Counted from the first letter of the stretch, positions 1 to 10,453 are shown. The stretch: 64,000 nt of DNA from Psychrobacillus sp. FSL H8-0483 (GCF_038637725.1 NZ_CP152052.1:2897501-2961500), one strand, 5' to 3'. Made by a program: numbers and translations. Notes: generated by a model not told the origin, from the sequence alone.

Positions 1-589
<589 letters not shown>

Positions 590-643
590 CTATTTCCCCT
601 CCATCCTATGTAATTAATAGAATAAGCTTATCACGAAATGGCT

Positions 644-676
644 AAAAAAAAAAATGCGCCTTATCTAGACGCATTT
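644..676 (-). terminator. Terminator after accA
   Basis: The stem AAATGCG/CGCATTT overlaps the accA stop codon and is followed on the minus strand by a run of 11 T. It separates the regulator-accD-accA operon from pfkA. Confidence 0.85.
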
Positions 677-1629
677 CCCTCCGTGAACTCCCCAATATTT
701 TTAAACTTAGCATAACGATTTTCAATCAATTCATCTGCTGAAAGCTTACATAGTTGTTGTAAAGAGTTTATAAGTGCTTCTTTCATATACGTTGCTTGTG
801 CATCTAGGTCTCTATGAGCACCTCCATGTACTTCTCGAACAATCGTATCAATAATATTCATTTCTTTTAAATCCGGTGCTGTAATCTTCATCGCTTCAGC
901 AGCTTGCTTCGCAAGAGATGCATCTTTCCATAAAATAGAAGCTGCTCCTTCTGGTGAGATTACGGAGTAAGTAGAGTTCTCTAACATATGAATGTGATTA
1001 GCAACTCCTAAAGCTAGTGCTCCACCACTACCACCTTCACCGATTACGACACTAATTACCGGAACTTTTAAGCCAGCCATTTCTACTAAGTTCCTAGCGA
1101 TTGCTTCACTTTGACCTCGCTCTTCTGCAGCTTTACCTGGATAAGCTCCTTTAGTATCGATAAAACAAATAATTGGACGATTAAATTTTTCCGCTTGTTT
1201 CATTAAACGTAATGCTTTTCGGTATCCCTCTGGATGTGGCATCCCAAAATTACGTCTAATATTTTCTTTCGTATCCAGACCACGCTGATGCCCAATAATA
1301 GTAATTGGTTTTCCGTCTAATAAAGCTATTCCGCCTATGATTGCCGCATCATCCCCATACAAACGGTCTCCATGAAGTTCAATAAAATCTGTACATAATA
1401 ATTGAATATAGTCTCTTGTCGTCGGACGATTTGGATGGCGGGCTACTTGTACACGGTCCCAAGGTTCCATATTTTCATAAATTTCTTTTTCTAATTTTCT
1501 TAATCGATCTTCTAAATTTTCAATTTCTACTGTCATATCTACTTCTGCATTTACAGTGTATTCTTTTAGTTCAATTATTTTATTTTTCAGTTGAATAATT
1601 GGCTCTTCAAAAGGTAGTGCTTTTACCAT
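661..1629 (-). CDS. accA: Acetyl-CoA carboxylase carboxyltransferase subunit alpha
   Basis: This is the alpha subunit of the biotin-dependent carboxyltransferase. With AccD it moves the carboxyl group from carboxybiotin to acetyl-CoA, giving malonyl-CoA for fatty acid synthesis in the cytoplasm. The 322 residues match the usual family length. The N-terminal coiled region (about 1-55) is followed by the crotonase-like core, with the glycine-rich [12 protein letters not shown] segment near residues 198-209. The ATG start overlaps the 3' end of accD by 7 bases and its ribosome-binding site (GGAGG) lies inside accD, so the two subunits are probably translationally coupled and made in equal amounts. 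The gene ends in a strong hairpin terminator. Confidence 0.97.
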   Translation of the reverse strand: MVKALPFEEPIIQLKNKIIELKEYTVNAEVDMTVEIENLEDRLRKLEKEIYENMEPWDRVQVARHPNRPTTRDYIQLLCTDFIELHGDRLYGDDAAIIGGIALLDGKPITIIGHQRGLDTKENIRRNFGMPHPEGYRKALRLMKQAEKFNRPIICFIDTKGAYPGKAAEERGQSEAIARNLVEMAGLKVPVISVVIGEGGSGGALALGVANHIHMLENSTYSVISPEGAASILWKDASLAKQAAEAMKITAPDLKEMNIIDTIVREVHGGAHRDLDAQATYMKEALINSLQQLCKLSADELIENRYAKFKNIGEFTEGNASR

Positions 1630-2489
1630 GGGGATACCTCCTTACGCTCATGCATTTGAACAAGTAATGCTACTGTTTCTCGCATATCTTTTCTGTGTAT
1701 TACCGCATCCAACTGACCATGATCCAATAAAAATTCGGCGGTTTGAAAATCTTCTGGAAGTTTTTCGCGAACAGTTTGCTCGATTACTCTTCGACCTGCA
1801 AATCCAATTAAAGCTTTTGGCTCTGCAATATTAATATCTCCAACGGAAGCAAAACTTGCAGAAACTCCTCCTGTTGTCGGGTGAGTCAAAATCGAAATAT
1901 ATAGAAGACCATGATCACTATGTCTTCTTAACGCTACGGAAGTTTTCGCCATTTGCATGAGGGATAATACCCCTTCTTGCATCCTTGCTCCACCACTAGC
2001 AGTGAAAATAATGAAAGGTACACGAAGTTCTGTCGCTTTTTCAACTGCTCTTGTAATTTTTTCTCCGACTACCGAGCCCATTGAACCCATTCTAAAATGG
2101 GAATCCATTATAGCAACTACAACTTGTTGACCTTCTAGTTGTGCAATACCTGTTAAGACAGCTTCATTTAGGCCAGTCTTTTTTCCATCTGATTTAACTT
2201 TTTCCGTATAACCAGGAAAGTTTAGCGGATTTATTGTTTCTAAATGGTCATCCATCGATACAAAGGACCCTTCATCTAAAAAGCTTTCAACGCGTTCAAA
2301 AGCCGTCATTTTCATATGATGATCACACGAAGGACAAACTTTTAAATTTTTCATGAGGTCCTTTGTAAACACATTTTTTCTACACTCCGGACATTTCATC
2401 ATAATTCCTTCTGGCACATTATTTTTCTCGGTCGGAATCGTTGCATATTTCTTTTTCTGATTTTTTCTAAATATATCTCGAATACTCAT
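1623..2489 (-). CDS. accD: Acetyl-CoA carboxylase carboxyltransferase subunit beta
   Basis: This is the beta subunit of acetyl-CoA carboxyltransferase. The N-terminal four-cysteine zinc ribbon is visible (C33, C36, C52, C55), followed by the crotonase-fold catalytic domain with [11 protein letters not shown] near residues 163-173. The length of 288 residues is normal. The ATG immediately follows the TAA of the upstream GntR-type regulator gene (TAAATG), and its ribosome-binding site is within that gene's last codons. Regulator, accD and accA therefore read as one tightly packed operon. In B. subtilis the gene upstream of accD is a malic enzyme, so the regulator here is a lineage difference. 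Confidence 0.97.
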   Translation of the reverse strand: MSIRDIFRKNQKKKYATIPTEKNNVPEGIMMKCPECRKNVFTKDLMKNLKVCPSCDHHMKMTAFERVESFLDEGSFVSMDDHLETINPLNFPGYTEKVKSDGKKTGLNEAVLTGIAQLEGQQVVVAIMDSHFRMGSMGSVVGEKITRAVEKATELRVPFIIFTASGGARMQEGVLSLMQMAKTSVALRRHSDHGLLYISILTHPTTGGVSASFASVGDINIAEPKALIGFAGRRVIEQTVREKLPEDFQTAEFLLDHGQLDAVIHRKDMRETVALLVQMHERKEVSPW

Positions 2490-3134
2490 TTAAACTTCTC
2501 CCCTATTCATTAACAAAAGCCATTCATTATAAAAAGATACGGCAAGCTGCTCATCCCCATTTTGCAAGGATGTCAGAAGCTGTATCCAGGCTCTTTTCTC
2601 TTCTGAATCCATGTAACTGCGATATGGCTCTCCAGCAAACTGTTTTAATAAAAACCAAATTTTTAATCCAAGTCTATTATCAGATATAATGAGTATTTCT
2701 CTAATAACATCCTCTCGAAGCACTTCTTCTTGTAGTAATCTTTCTACAAATGCATCCCAGATTGTTAGTTTTTGAAGATGCTCTGTCAGACAAATCGTTC
2801 GAATGGCATCTTTTTCTAAAGCCTCTCTTGTCGTGTGAACATCTTCCTTCGACTTAGACTCTTGCAATATAAAAGTGGATAATAATTCCACTAATTGATG
2901 TTTACGATAATCGGAAAGAAAAGTTCCCTCTCCTCTTCTTGTTTCAATTAATCCTAGTAGCTCTAAGCTTCTAAGTGCTTCCCTTACAGTTGATCTACCC
3001 ACTTGTAAACGTTCTGCAAGTTCTCTTTCGGAAGGTAGCTTACCACCCACCGCAACTTGTTCATCATGAATAAGCTGTCTTAGCTGCTTGACTATTTCTA
3101 AAAACATTTTTCTTGAGTTGTTTTTTGGATTCAT
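2490..3134 (-). CDS. FadR/PdhR-type GntR-family transcriptional regulator
   Basis: The 214-residue protein has an N-terminal winged helix of the GntR family (about residues 8-75). It includes GGKLPSERELAERLQVGRST and the wing ETRRGEGTFLSD. An all-helical C-terminal region of about 130 residues follows, fitting the FadR/FCD effector-binding class, although I cannot assign the ligand. It is the first gene of the operon with accD and accA, and its stop abuts the accD start. A perfect 17-bp palindrome with half-site AAGTGGTC lies 28 bases upstream and is a likely autoregulatory operator. By location it probably adjusts malonyl-CoA synthesis to a metabolite such as an acyl-CoA, pyruvate or lactate. 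That role is inference. Confidence 0.85.
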   Translation of the reverse strand: MNPKNNSRKMFLEIVKQLRQLIHDEQVAVGGKLPSERELAERLQVGRSTVREALRSLELLGLIETRRGEGTFLSDYRKHQLVELLSTFILQESKSKEDVHTTREALEKDAIRTICLTEHLQKLTIWDAFVERLLQEEVLREDVIREILIISDNRLGLKIWFLLKQFAGEPYRSYMDSEEKRAWIQLLTSLQNGDEQLAVSFYNEWLLLMNRGEV

Positions 3135-3161
3135 CCAATCCTCACTCTTCCATTTATTACA

Positions 3162-3178
3162 AAGTGGTCAGACCACTT
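3162..3178. promoter_or_regulatory. Palindromic operator upstream of GntR-accDA operon
   Basis: AAGTGGTC-A-GACCACTT is a perfect inverted repeat containing TGGTCNGACCA. That pattern resembles the TGGTNNNACCA sites of PdhR/LldR/FadR-type GntR regulators. It lies 28-44 bases upstream of the regulator start, where it could block transcription of the whole operon. Confidence 0.7.
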
Positions 3179-3274
3179 ATATGTATTAGCATACAAAAGA
3201 TTTATTAAAACGTAAAGAAAAAACTGTACAAAAAAATGTACAGTCTAGAGATAAAGTTAATATTTTGTTCAAAA

Positions 3275-3766
3275 GGTCTGTTAAACGATCATGTTGTCAC
3301 CTGCCGAAAATCCACTCGCTTGCCGTGGACGAACTACCAAGTCTCCTCGAGGCAACAGGATGTTGGTCACTGCGCCCATTCTGCGTCGAAAGCCGTAACC
3401 GACAGACGCAAATCCGTTGCCGCATGGATGTGGTGTTCTAATAAATATCCGCAAATTAGATTTAGCACGACTCTGTTCGCTTTCCGTGGGCGAGCGCCGA
3501 GCCTCCTCCTACGCTACGCTTCGTGCGGGGTCTCGACTGTCTCGCTTTCCCACTGTAGTCTCACGCCGCCGTGCTAAATCCTATAATACACAGTATCGTC
3601 ACATCGAATATTTATCATAAAAAAACTATAATAGAGTTTTTCAGTGCCCTCTGGCTTATCGGAACAAATCCTACATCACCATTTTTCAGTGCCCTCATAA
3701 GCCCGCTATTGGGTTATGGCAGCCCGTTTTTCCAGGATGAGTCTCGATGATTTTCGTCTTAAAATA
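3275..3766. repeat. Family A MITE-like repeat interrupted by a family B element
   Basis: The left end (GTCTGTTAAACGATCATG at 3277) and about 170 following bases match the inverted copies at 21.7 and 58.3 kb. The remaining part of the family A sequence, with ATAAGCCCGC and GATTTTCGTC, resumes at about 3693-3766. Between them lie a family B repeat (about 3455-3580) and a short inverted piece. The stretch 3135-3820 has no credible gene; open frames here run through the repeats. Confidence 0.7.
3455..3580. repeat. Family B MITE-like repeat nested in family A
   Basis: Ends are GATTTAGCACG and CGTGCTAAATC in inverted orientation. The core, including CTACGCTTCGTGCGGGGTCT, is nearly identical to the element at 60901-61031. 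It divides the surrounding family A copy, so it inserted later. Confidence 0.7.
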
Positions 3767-3820
3767 GATGCTTCTAAAAACAAAAGCCTAATTTAACATA
3801 GACTATTCAAAAGTATTTTT

Positions 3821-6800
3821 TTAACAGTCTAAAATGGTTTTTGTTAAAATTTGAACTTTTCCATTTCGTCTTTCGCATTTGCCTTCGACCAAAATAATAG
3901 AAAGCTCACTTAGAAGATTATTGTACTTGGCGTATTCTTCAGGAAATAAAGTAATAGAAAGACTTCCGGTATCATCTTGAATAGTGACAAAAGCCATCGC
4001 TTCACCTTTTTTCGTACGGATTCTTTTTATTTCTTGGATTAATCCCACTACTCTTACTTTCGAGTCTTTTGTAGATTGCAGTATGTTCCATATATTATTA
4101 ATTGGCTCAGTAATATTTTTCTTCTTATCTATCGTTGGATGTTCAGAAAAATATTGTCCTAATACTTCTTTTTCAAATTGGAGTTTTAGCATTAAAGGCA
4201 ATGGTTCTGACTTTATATATTTGGATTTCCCAAAATGTGAAGCATCTCCTCCAAATAAGTCCGTTTCTTCTGCAGGACTTACAAGCTCTGCATATTTTGC
4301 TGCTGCGTCTAGTGTTGCAAGTAAGGTCGAACGTTCCACACCAAAATCATCTAATGCACCGGCCTTTATAAGCGGCTCTATATTCTTTCTTGTAAAATGA
4401 ATAGCGGATATACTTGCAGCAAAATCAAATATATCTTCCCAATTCATTGATCCATCCATCCTCTGCTTCAGTAGTTTCTGCGTAAATAGATGAGAAACCC
4501 CTTTTATTGCTTGTAAACCAAATCTTACTCCATCATTTTCAACCGTAAAAAATGGTAGGCTTTTAAATATAGATGGAGGAAATACCGGAATCTCTTTTTG
4601 TTTCATCTCCATAACTAGTTGGTTTAACTTTTCTTGATTTCCTGTAGCTGTACTTAATAGAGCGCAGTAGAATTCCAGTGGAAAATGGGCTTTCAAAAAG
4701 GCCATTTGATAGGATATGAGACTATAGGCAACTGCATGACTTTTTGGAAATCCATAGTCTGCAAATCGAACGATAAGGTCATAAACAGAAGAAGCTGCTT
4801 GCTCTGAATGACCAAGTTGAATTGCTTTCTGGACAAAATGAGTACGTTCTTTTTGTAAAATATCTCGATTTTTTTTACTTACAGCTCTTCGCAATAAATC
4901 AGCTTCTCCAAATGTAAATCCAGCCATTTGGGAGGCAATCTGCATAATTTGCTCTTGATATACTATAATGCCATACGTCTCTTGTAAAATAGGCTGCAAA
5001 ACAGGATGTTCATACGTAACCGGTATTTGGCCTAATTTACGTTTTGCGTATAATGGAATACTATCCATTGGACCTGGTCTATATAATGCATTTACTGCTA
5101 CAATATCTTCCAATCTAGTGGGCTGTATCTGTTTCAGCGCATTTCGCATCCCAGCTGATTCTAACTGAAAGACACCTGTCGTATCTCCATGTTGTAACAA
5201 GTGAAATGTACTTTCGTCATTTAGTGGAATATCGGTTAAAGAAAACTTCATAGAACGATTATTGTTTATAAGGTTTAAAATTCGTTCAATGATCGTCAGA
5301 TTCCTTAAACCTAGAAAATCCATCTTTAACAAGCCTATTTGTTCTACTTCCTTCATTGGCCATTGTGTTAAAAATATCTCATCATGTCCGTTTTGAATAG
5401 GCACTACATCCACAAGCGGAACAGGAGACAACACAACACCTGCTGCATGGGTAGATGCATTTCTTGGCAACCCTTCTAAAGCAAGAGCCACTTGAAACCA
5501 TTTCTTTCGAATATCCTCTGTCTGTATGAATTCTCGTAATTTTTGTGATTGCTCGAAAGCATCTTGTAAGGTGATACCTAATTTATTTGGAATGAAAGAG
5601 GAAATAGCCTCTAATGTAGTAGACTCAAATCCAAACACCCTCGCAACTTCTCTGGCAACTGCTTTCGCAGATAAGGTTCCAAACGTAATAATTTGAGAAA
5701 CGTAATTTTTCCCATATTTCTCAGCAACGTAATGTATTACTTCCATTCTTCTAGAATCAGCGAAATCAATGTCTATGTCAGGCATAGTTATTCGTTCAGG
5801 ATTTAAAAAACGCTCGAAAAGTAGCCCATAAGTTAAGGGATCTACATCCGTAATAAATAAAGAATAAGCCACAAGTGAGCTTGCAGATGAACCTCGACCA
5901 GGTCCCGTTAAAATATTGGCTTGCTTTGCAAATTTCATAAAATCTTGCACAATTAAGAAGTAATCCTCATAATTCATTTGATTAATAATTTGAAGTTCGT
6001 AATGAAGTCGATCTTTATACCGTTGCGTCACTTCTTGTAAACGTATTTTTAGTCCTTCTTCGCATAGCTCTCTTAAGTAATCTTTTGCTAGCACGGATTC
6101 CGGCAAGGGGAATTTCGGCATAATATGTGCTTGATGATCAAAGTTCACTTGACATCCTAACAACATTTCCTGCGTATTTTCAAGCCAGTGAGGAACGTCT
6201 GAAAACCACTCGTTCCATTCTTCATTTGTTAAAACATGATACGAATGATCCGAAGGCTTTAGTCGATTATGATCCGTCATTTTCACGGATTGGTCCATTG
6301 CATTTAATACTTCGTAGGCAAATGCATCTTCTTTTTGTACATAGCGACTCATATGAAAGACGGTTATTTTTGTAGAGGTTTGCTGCGCGGCCTGTATTAT
6401 TTCCACTTCCAATTCAAGCTTCTGACCATTTGGACGCTCTATTCCAATATATAGGGAAGAGATATCGAAAATAGTATGTAACTCTGAAAGTGCTTCAGCA
6501 GAAAAATGGTTGTCAGCCTTATAAACAGCGATTAGACCAGTTTTATAGGCTTGTAACCATTTTTTAGGAAGGATAGTAAGTTCTCTTGTCTCAAGACTAC
6601 TAGATATTTTCAATAAGTTCTCGTAGCCATCATTATTCTTTGCATATAGAACGACAACAACAGATTTACTTTCTAATTGGACATTCAAGGAAAGACCTAT
6701 GACTGGCTGAATTTGATGTTTACTTAATTCATGCCAAAAAGGCAACAACCCATACAATCTACTGTTTGTAATGGCAGCTGCCTTTGCATTATTTTCTTTC

Positions 6801-6883
6801 AACTTTTGAATGAGCTGCTCCAATTGAATTGTACTTTTCAGCATATCCGCTGATGTGACAATTTGTGGATATACTGTTTTCAT
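3821..6883 (-). CDS. dnaE: DNA polymerase III subunit alpha, DnaE type
   Basis: This is the replicative DNA polymerase of the DnaE class. In low-GC Firmicutes it extends primers on the lagging strand and works beside PolC. At about 1020 residues it is somewhat shorter than B. subtilis DnaE. The N-terminal PHP domain (about 1-200) is followed by the polymerase core, with GPGRGSSASS and the catalytic aspartates in PDIDIDFAD, then VYQEQIMQIA and the fingers region. A C-terminal OB fold covers about residues 930-1010. I place the start at the ATG at 6883 because GAGGTG lies 6 bases upstream; the longer frame begins with a GTG inside that ribosome-binding site. It follows nrnA closely on the same strand. 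Confidence 0.95.
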   Translation of the reverse strand: MKTVYPQIVTSADMLKSTIQLEQLIQKLKENNAKAAAITNSRLYGLLPFWHELSKHQIQPVIGLSLNVQLESKSVVVVLYAKNNDGYENLLKISSSLETRELTILPKKWLQAYKTGLIAVYKADNHFSAEALSELHTIFDISSLYIGIERPNGQKLELEVEIIQAAQQTSTKITVFHMSRYVQKEDAFAYEVLNAMDQSVKMTDHNRLKPSDHSYHVLTNEEWNEWFSDVPHWLENTQEMLLGCQVNFDHQAHIMPKFPLPESVLAKDYLRELCEEGLKIRLQEVTQRYKDRLHYELQIINQMNYEDYFLIVQDFMKFAKQANILTGPGRGSSASSLVAYSLFITDVDPLTYGLLFERFLNPERITMPDIDIDFADSRRMEVIHYVAEKYGKNYVSQIITFGTLSAKAVAREVARVFGFESTTLEAISSFIPNKLGITLQDAFEQSQKLREFIQTEDIRKKWFQVALALEGLPRNASTHAAGVVLSPVPLVDVVPIQNGHDEIFLTQWPMKEVEQIGLLKMDFLGLRNLTIIERILNLINNNRSMKFSLTDIPLNDESTFHLLQHGDTTGVFQLESAGMRNALKQIQPTRLEDIVAVNALYRPGPMDSIPLYAKRKLGQIPVTYEHPVLQPILQETYGIIVYQEQIMQIASQMAGFTFGEADLLRRAVSKKNRDILQKERTHFVQKAIQLGHSEQAASSVYDLIVRFADYGFPKSHAVAYSLISYQMAFLKAHFPLEFYCALLSTATGNQEKLNQLVMEMKQKEIPVFPPSIFKSLPFFTVENDGVRFGLQAIKGVSHLFTQKLLKQRMDGSMNWEDIFDFAASISAIHFTRKNIEPLIKAGALDDFGVERSTLLATLDAAAKYAELVSPAEETDLFGGDASHFGKSKYIKSEPLPLMLKLQFEKEVLGQYFSEHPTIDKKKNITEPINNIWNILQSTKDSKVRVVGLIQEIKRIRTKKGEAMAFVTIQDDTGSLSITLFPEEYAKYNNLLSELSIILVEGKCERRNGKVQILTKTILDC

Positions 6884-6898
6884 AATAAACACCTCAAT

Positions 6899-7828
6899 TT
6901 ATAGCTTTTTCAAATCTTCCACGACTTGATCTGCTTCATCCCATGTTTGAACGCTAGCTCCTGAAGCGAGCGGATGACCTCCACCACCGTACTTCTTAGC
7001 AATTCCATTAATAACCGGACCTTTAGAGCGTAAACGAACACGAATAGCGTCTGCATCTTCAATGAAAAACACCCAGCATTTCATTCCTTTAACGTCCGCT
7101 AACGCACTTACTAATAAAGAAGCCTCTGACTCAGCTACCTTATACTTTTGTAGGAGTTCTCTCGTCAATTTCACATGACCGACTCCTTTGTCATCCATCT
7201 CAAAGTTTGCATAAATATAGCCTTTGAGTTGAAGTAGATTACTTTCCACTTCGTACATGCCATTAAAAAGTGCTGTACGATCAAAACCATAGGAAATTAA
7301 TTCACCTGCAACGTTCATCGTTTGTTCTGTCGTACTTTGGAACATGAATCTGCCTGTATCCCCTACTATTCCTGCATAAAGTAATCTTGCTATGACAGCA
7401 TCCATTTTCCAACCTTTATATTCTCTAGCCTCAGCAAACAATTCAAAAATCATTTCACTCACAGAACTGGCATCTGTATCTACCCAAAGTAAATCTCCGT
7501 ATGCATCGTCATTTGGGTGGTGGTCAATTTTTAGGAGATAACTACCTAGCTTATAGCGTTCGTCATCTATTCTTTCCGTATTTGCTGTATCCGTTACAAT
7601 GACTAATGCGTTTTGAAAGTCTTCATCTGTCACTACATCTGGATGAGCAAGAAAGTCTAATGTATTTTCATGGGTTCCTGTTGCAAATACTTTTTTGCTT
7701 GGATAGTTAAATGCTATTAATTCTTTAAGACCTATTTGTGAGCCGTATGCATCGGGATCTGGCCTAACATGACGGTGTAAAATTATTTTGTCATAGCGTT
7801 CGATTGTGTCTATGATTTGTCTTTTCAT
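6899..7828 (-). CDS. nrnA: Bifunctional oligoribonuclease / pAp phosphatase NrnA
   Basis: This DHH-DHHA1 family phosphoesterase degrades nanoRNAs and hydrolyses 3'-phosphoadenosine 5'-phosphate. The 309 residues include the metal-binding HVRPDPDAYGS near 19-29, VTDTAN near 77-82 and IDHHPND near 101-107. The C-terminal DHHA1 substrate motif GGGGHPLASGA is near 277-287. The start has a GGGGGA ribosome-binding site. It lies directly upstream of dnaE with about 15 bases between stop and start, the same pairing as ytqI-dnaE in B. subtilis, so the two are probably cotranscribed. It is divergent from ytpI. Confidence 0.95.
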   Translation of the reverse strand: MKRQIIDTIERYDKIILHRHVRPDPDAYGSQIGLKELIAFNYPSKKVFATGTHENTLDFLAHPDVVTDEDFQNALVIVTDTANTERIDDERYKLGSYLLKIDHHPNDDAYGDLLWVDTDASSVSEMIFELFAEAREYKGWKMDAVIARLLYAGIVGDTGRFMFQSTTEQTMNVAGELISYGFDRTALFNGMYEVESNLLQLKGYIYANFEMDDKGVGHVKLTRELLQKYKVAESEASLLVSALADVKGMKCWVFFIEDADAIRVRLRSKGPVINGIAKKYGGGGHPLASGASVQTWDEADQVVEDLKKL

Positions 7829-7919
7829 TTATTTTCCCCCATTGAGACTCGTTTACTATTCGCATTTTTTGAAATTTCCTTTACAATAATAGAAGATTAT
7901 CTTTTATTGGAGGTTCATT

Positions 7920-8228
7920 ATGTTTCTAAATGTACTATTCGTAATTGCTATAGTTGTCTCATTTGTTTGGTATTTTTATTATAAAACTAAACAGCTACGC
8001 ACAACTTTACCTATTCGTAAAAAATGGTTCGCAGCAAAAGCTTCTGCATGTCTTGGAGCATTTTTACTATTTTTTGGGCTTAACTTTTTATTTGTTTACC
8101 AATCCGGTGTAACCTATGTTGTTTCTGGACTATTCATTTTACTAGGCGGTTATTTTATGTATCATAATTTTAAGGCTGCAAAACACTATGGTCAGTTTGT
8201 AAAAGAGGAAGTTTCTCTAAATCAATAA
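7920..8228 (+). CDS. ytpI: YtpI family small membrane protein
   Basis: A 102-residue protein with three predicted hydrophobic segments at about residues 3-20, 40-58 and 62-80, and a short charged loop with KTKQLRTTLPIRKKW after the first. Position between nrnA and ytoI, length and layout match B. subtilis YtpI, whose function is unknown. The ribosome-binding site is GGAGG. A clear hairpin terminator follows. The family name rests mainly on synteny and general resemblance. Confidence 0.85.
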   Translation: MFLNVLFVIAIVVSFVWYFYYKTKQLRTTLPIRKKWFAAKASACLGAFLLFFGLNFLFVYQSGVTYVVSGLFILLGGYFMYHNFKAAKHYGQFVKEEVSLNQ

Positions 8229-8234
8229 TCGTCT

Positions 8235-8267
8235 ATGATGCAGCCAAATGCTGCATCATTTTTTTAT
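8235..8267 (+). terminator. Terminator after ytpI
   Basis: A perfect 10-bp stem ATGATGCAGC/GCTGCATCAT with a 5-base loop is followed by a run of 8 T. Confidence 0.9.
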
Positions 8268-8287
8268 TTACATAGAATCCTTACACT

Positions 8288-9595
8288 TTATCTTTCTAAC
8301 AACTGATAGGTTACCATTGCTTTTCCGACTAGTTGTTTGTCATTAAATACTTCGATATCCATCTTCGCTACTTTTCGGCTCATTTCTAAAACACGAGCGT
8401 GAACTCGAAGAATACTTTCCAATTGAATTGGTTTTGTATAATAAATCGTCATATTTTCAACAACACTTTCTCCACGCTTCCGAATCTTCAATGTTTGCGC
8501 GCCAGTTTCTGTTAACAGGATAGTAAAAGCTCCGTAAGACATCGCTCCATAGTGATCCGTCATTTGCGGAGTTACTTCAAACTCAAATAAAAATTCCTCC
8601 GTGGATATAACTTTTATTTGCTGTTTAACGATATCATCGATTGTCTCTCCATTTTGGGGCTGTCTAGAAGCGGCTTGTAATGCTTTTAAAACATCTTGTC
8701 TACTAATAACACCTTCTAAATAATTACTATCCCGCACTACTGGCAACAAATCGATTCCTTCCCAGATCATTCGATGACTAGCAGATGCAACACTTGTTTT
8801 CATCGTTATGGATATTGGGCTTTTCGTCATCACTTTTTCAATCAATTCATTACTTGATTTCCCTATTACATCTCTAGCAGTAACTATCCCGACTAATTTA
8901 TTCGATTTATCTACTACTGGAAATCCACCATGTGTCGTTAAATGGTTTAACTCCCGGTATTGCTTAACTTGGTCCGTTGTATATAGAAAGGACGTTTCTT
9001 GTATGGGTACATATATATCTTCGATGAGTAAAACATCTTTTTTAATTAGTTGATCGTCTATTGCTCGGTTAATCATTGTTGCCACTGTGAATGTATCGTA
9101 ACTAGTTGAAATAACGGGCAGTTCTAATTCATCTGCTAGCTTTTTAATACTGTCTAAAACATCGAATCCACCTGTGATTAATACTGCTGCTCCTGCTTGT
9201 AATGCAGTCTCATGGACTTTTAAGCGATTCCCAACTATCAGTAAGTTACTCGGCTCCACATAACGCATCATATCATCCAGCTGCATTGCACCAATTACAA
9301 ACTTATTCAATGTTTTATATAGACCCGTTTTACCACCCAAAACTTGTCCATCTACAATATTTACAACTTCAGCAAAAGTTAGTCTTTCAAAATGCTCTTT
9401 CTTCTTTAGTTCGATTCGAATTGTACCAACTCGTTCAATCGTACTAACTAGTCTTCTAGTCTCCGCTTCCTTTATTGCTCGATAAGCTGTACCCTCACTG
9501 ACTGCTAAATCCTTTGCAATTTGTCTAACGGATATTTTATCTCCAACAGGAAGATTTTCTATATATGCTAAAATTTGCTCATGTTTTGTTGTCAT
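8288..9595 (-). CDS. ytoI: DRTGG-CBS-hotdog domain regulator-like protein YtoI
   Basis: A 435-residue multidomain protein. An N-terminal winged-helix region (about 1-65, with VSEGTAYRAIKEAE) is followed by a DRTGG domain (about 75-185), two CBS domains (about 195-310) and a C-terminal hotdog thioesterase-like domain (about 330-435). CBS pairs usually bind adenosyl nucleotides, so it may sense such a ligand and bind DNA. No target is known to me. Position between ytpI and ytkL matches B. subtilis ytoI. The start is supported by a GGATGTG site upstream. Confidence 0.93.
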   Translation of the reverse strand: MTTKHEQILAYIENLPVGDKISVRQIAKDLAVSEGTAYRAIKEAETRRLVSTIERVGTIRIELKKKEHFERLTFAEVVNIVDGQVLGGKTGLYKTLNKFVIGAMQLDDMMRYVEPSNLLIVGNRLKVHETALQAGAAVLITGGFDVLDSIKKLADELELPVISTSYDTFTVATMINRAIDDQLIKKDVLLIEDIYVPIQETSFLYTTDQVKQYRELNHLTTHGGFPVVDKSNKLVGIVTARDVIGKSSNELIEKVMTKSPISITMKTSVASASHRMIWEGIDLLPVVRDSNYLEGVISRQDVLKALQAASRQPQNGETIDDIVKQQIKVISTEEFLFEFEVTPQMTDHYGAMSYGAFTILLTETGAQTLKIRKRGESVVENMTIYYTKPIQLESILRVHARVLEMSRKVAKMDIEVFNDKQLVGKAMVTYQLLER

Positions 9596-9650
9596 GTAGT
9601 CACATCCAAACGATTGTTATACGTTTATTGTACCACAATTTTCACTATAT

Positions 9651-10340
9651 CTATTTATGTGACAATTGGACAAAGTCCCCTGCATTCAATACTTGTACAT
9701 CTGCAGTTTTCACAAGGTCTTTAAACTCATTTGGATTCTGCTTTATCGCCGGAAACGTATTATAGTGAATCGGAACCACTATTCTTGGGTTAAGTAATTG
9801 CACAGCATATGCAGCATCTTCAGGTCCCATCGTAAAGTTATCTCCAATTGGTAAAAATGCTACGTCAATGTTATTTCGTTCCCCGATTAACTTCATATCT
9901 CCGAACAATGCGGTATCTCCAGCATGATAAATAGTTATTCCTCCAACTGTGAGCAGGATTCCCGCAGGCATTCCACCGTAGATGGTCTTTCCTTCTGTTG
10001 TTGTAAATGATGAGCTATGAAAAGCTTGTGTATATTTTACTTTTCCGAAGTCAAAGTCAAATGCTCCGCCTATTCCCATTGCATGCACCTTTACTCCTTG
10101 TGATTCTATATAATTCGCAAGTTCAAATGTGGCAATTACAAATGCATCATTTCTTTTTGCGAGGTCCACCGTATCTCCCACATGATCATTATGGCCATGC
10201 GTTAATAAGATGACGTCGACACTTTCTTCCGAAGCTTTTAAATCCGTTTGTCCATTTCCTGTAATAAATGGGTCAATTAAAATTGTGTGTGTGTTTGTTT
10301 TAATCTTGATTACTGAGTGTCCATGGTAGCTAATGTTCAT
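9651..10340 (-). CDS. ytkL: UPF0173 metal-dependent hydrolase YtkL
   Basis: A metallo-beta-lactamase-fold hydrolase of 229 residues. The zinc motif THGHNDH is at residues 47-53 (H48, H50, D52, H53), with further histidines in [11 protein letters not shown] and IPIHYNTFP. The family is conserved in Firmicutes, but its substrate is not established. The ribosome-binding site is AAGGAGATG. It is divergent from the M24 peptidase gene, so 10341-10453 should hold both promoters. Confidence 0.92.
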   Translation of the reverse strand: MNISYHGHSVIKIKTNTHTILIDPFITGNGQTDLKASEESVDVILLTHGHNDHVGDTVDLAKRNDAFVIATFELANYIESQGVKVHAMGIGGAFDFDFGKVKYTQAFHSSSFTTTEGKTIYGGMPAGILLTVGGITIYHAGDTALFGDMKLIGERNNIDVAFLPIGDNFTMGPEDAAYAVQLLNPRIVVPIHYNTFPAIKQNPNEFKDLVKTADVQVLNAGDFVQLSHK

Positions 10341-10453
10341 GTCATCATCTCCTTAAATAATTTTATACTTTCTCTTATTATTCATTCAACGTAGATGCTA
10401 GAATTCCTTTATTCTGCTATTCTTAATTATATAAACCAAAAAGAGGTGCCTTT

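Noticed and set aside
3236-3620. Plus-strand open frames of 113 and 67 codons
   Set aside because: They run through the nested repeats, have Arg/Ser-rich low-information products and lack ribosome-binding sites.
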